Positions 41,040 to 41,438 of a stretch of 41,438 nt of DNA are shown here, one piece after another (position 1 is the stretch's first letter; every line of letters starts with the position of its first letter). The DNA lies in assembly GCA_050954865.1 (NCBI GenBank), contig JBPBQN010000084.1:1-41438 (forward strand). The letters are read 5' to 3'. The notes beneath the pieces were generated by a model. The model was given only the letters and a program-made list of their open reading frames with translations, was not told where the DNA came from and made no database searches. The DNA is from Mucilaginibacter_A sp050954865. Its GTDB lineage: Bacteria; Bacteroidota; Bacteroidia; Sphingobacteriales; Sphingobacteriaceae. The translations under genes and the position numbers were made by a program.

Positions 41040-41084
41040 ATACTGTTTTTATCATCCCCAAATTTATACCGATAAAAACAGCAT
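41040..41084. repeat. inverted pair of ACAG motif copies
   Basis: Two strict copies (41040-41053 minus, 41071-41084 plus) face outward around a 17-base spacer that contains AAATTTATACC, the usual lead of the second copy. They lie about 75 bases before the last gene. Confidence 0.85.
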
Positions 41085-41156
41085 TCAACTTCCGCAGGGA
41101 AAAACCAAATCCAGTCGCTTCTTTTTTTGTAGCTTGTGAGCTGAAATCAACCCAAT

Positions 41157-41438
41157 ATGCTACACAAATTTACTTTTACGGCGCTGCTTTTCGGCTGCTG
41201 CTTCGGCTCCATCGCCCAAAATTACAAACCGGCAGTTTTTAACGATCCTGACCGGAATAAAAAAATAGAAGCTACCTTCCCGGTTATCGATCAGCTTTAC
41301 AAAGATTATGCAGAGAAAAACCATTTCCCGGCTTTGGTTTACGGAATTGTGGTGGATGGAAAACTGGTGCACACCGGCAACACGGGTTACACGGATTTGG
41401 AGAAGAAAACGCCTGCGACCGCAAATTCTGATTTCCGC
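41157..41438 (+). CDS. serine hydrolase (beta-lactamase class C fold), 3' end outside window
   Basis: The first 94 codons of a gene that runs off the window. A signal peptide (FTFTALLFGCCFGSIAQ) is followed by a helix (TFPVIDQLYKDYAEKNHF) and PALVYGIVVDGKLVHTGNTG. This is the usual start of the beta-lactamase/DD-peptidase-like serine hydrolase family in Bacteroidota. The catalytic SxxK should come a few residues after the window end and is not visible, so activity cannot be judged. A Cys-Cys pair in the signal could hint at lipidation but lacks a proper lipobox. Confidence 0.75.
   Translation, partial: MLHKFTFTALLFGCCFGSIAQNYKPAVFNDPDRNKKIEATFPVIDQLYKDYAEKNHFPALVYGIVVDGKLVHTGNTGYTDLEKKTPATANSDFR

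Noticed and set aside
605..41084. Reading the 14-base motif as a promoter or a terminator
   Set aside because: It occurs in both orientations before, after and between genes, often beside a separate clear terminator or TAnnTTTG box, and lacks hairpin symmetry.

Overview
The window looks like chromosomal DNA of a Bacteroidota bacterium, most likely family Sphingobacteriaceae (Pedobacter/Mucilaginibacter-like). The reasons are the moderately AT-rich composition, promoter boxes of the Bacteroidota form TAnnTTTG, almost no Shine-Dalgarno sites, a type IX secretion (type B sorting domain) protein with PKD repeats, a DUF4293 membrane protein, and vSGLT-like and TolC/RND genes of the kind common in this group. 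The genus is inference. No phage, IS element, CRISPR array, tRNA or rRNA gene was recognised.

Layout. Positions 1-3.8 kb carry a fungal-type cytosine deaminase, a PA2169-type four-helix stress protein and a large-subunit catalase. From 3.8 to 10.4 kb is a minus-strand efflux operon (TetR regulator, TolC-like porin, membrane fusion lipoprotein, RND pump). From 10.7 to 17.5 kb is a light/redox module: an ABC1-type kinase with a TetR-fold partner, and a flavin reductase with an unusual SDR. These are divergent from a DUF2256 zinc-ribbon protein, a cryptochrome DASH and an iron-sulfur (6-4) photolyase. A TIGR03643 protein, from a family I recall near such photolyases, lies 20 kb away at 37.9 kb. 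From 17.8 to 24.1 kb are sucA, an E2 with two lipoyl domains, and a sodium/sugar symporter. From 24.5 to 29.4 kb are a large type IX secreted PKD protein and aconitase. From 29.5 to 35.5 kb are a polysaccharide deacetylase, gpsA, two small envelope proteins, a DEAD-box helicase, DUF4293 and truA. From 35.5 to 41.4 kb are a frameshifted ABC exporter behind seven copies of a heptamer, a decayed PIN toxin-antitoxin pair, TIGR03643, dctA, sucD and the start of a serine hydrolase. Central metabolism is well represented: sucAB, acn, sucD and the C4-dicarboxylate carrier dctA lie within 23 kb.

The most unusual signal is a short non-palindromic motif, G-N-TAAAA-(GA or AC)-AG-Y-AT. It occurs 31 times in strict form and about 8 more times with one change. 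By my own arithmetic about 0.01 copies are expected by chance. Twenty-five of the 31 lie between genes or on a start or stop codon, although intergenic DNA is only about 10% of the window. Nearly every intergenic gap above about 60 bp holds at least one copy, in either orientation. It comes in two forms (GAAG or ACAG core), is often preceded by an AATTTTAG-like lead, sometimes forms inverted pairs including a perfect 36-bp palindrome, and in places touches start codons, stop codons or promoter boxes. I know of no described element matching it. A second, GC-rich repeat of about 84 bp occurs twice in opposite orientation.
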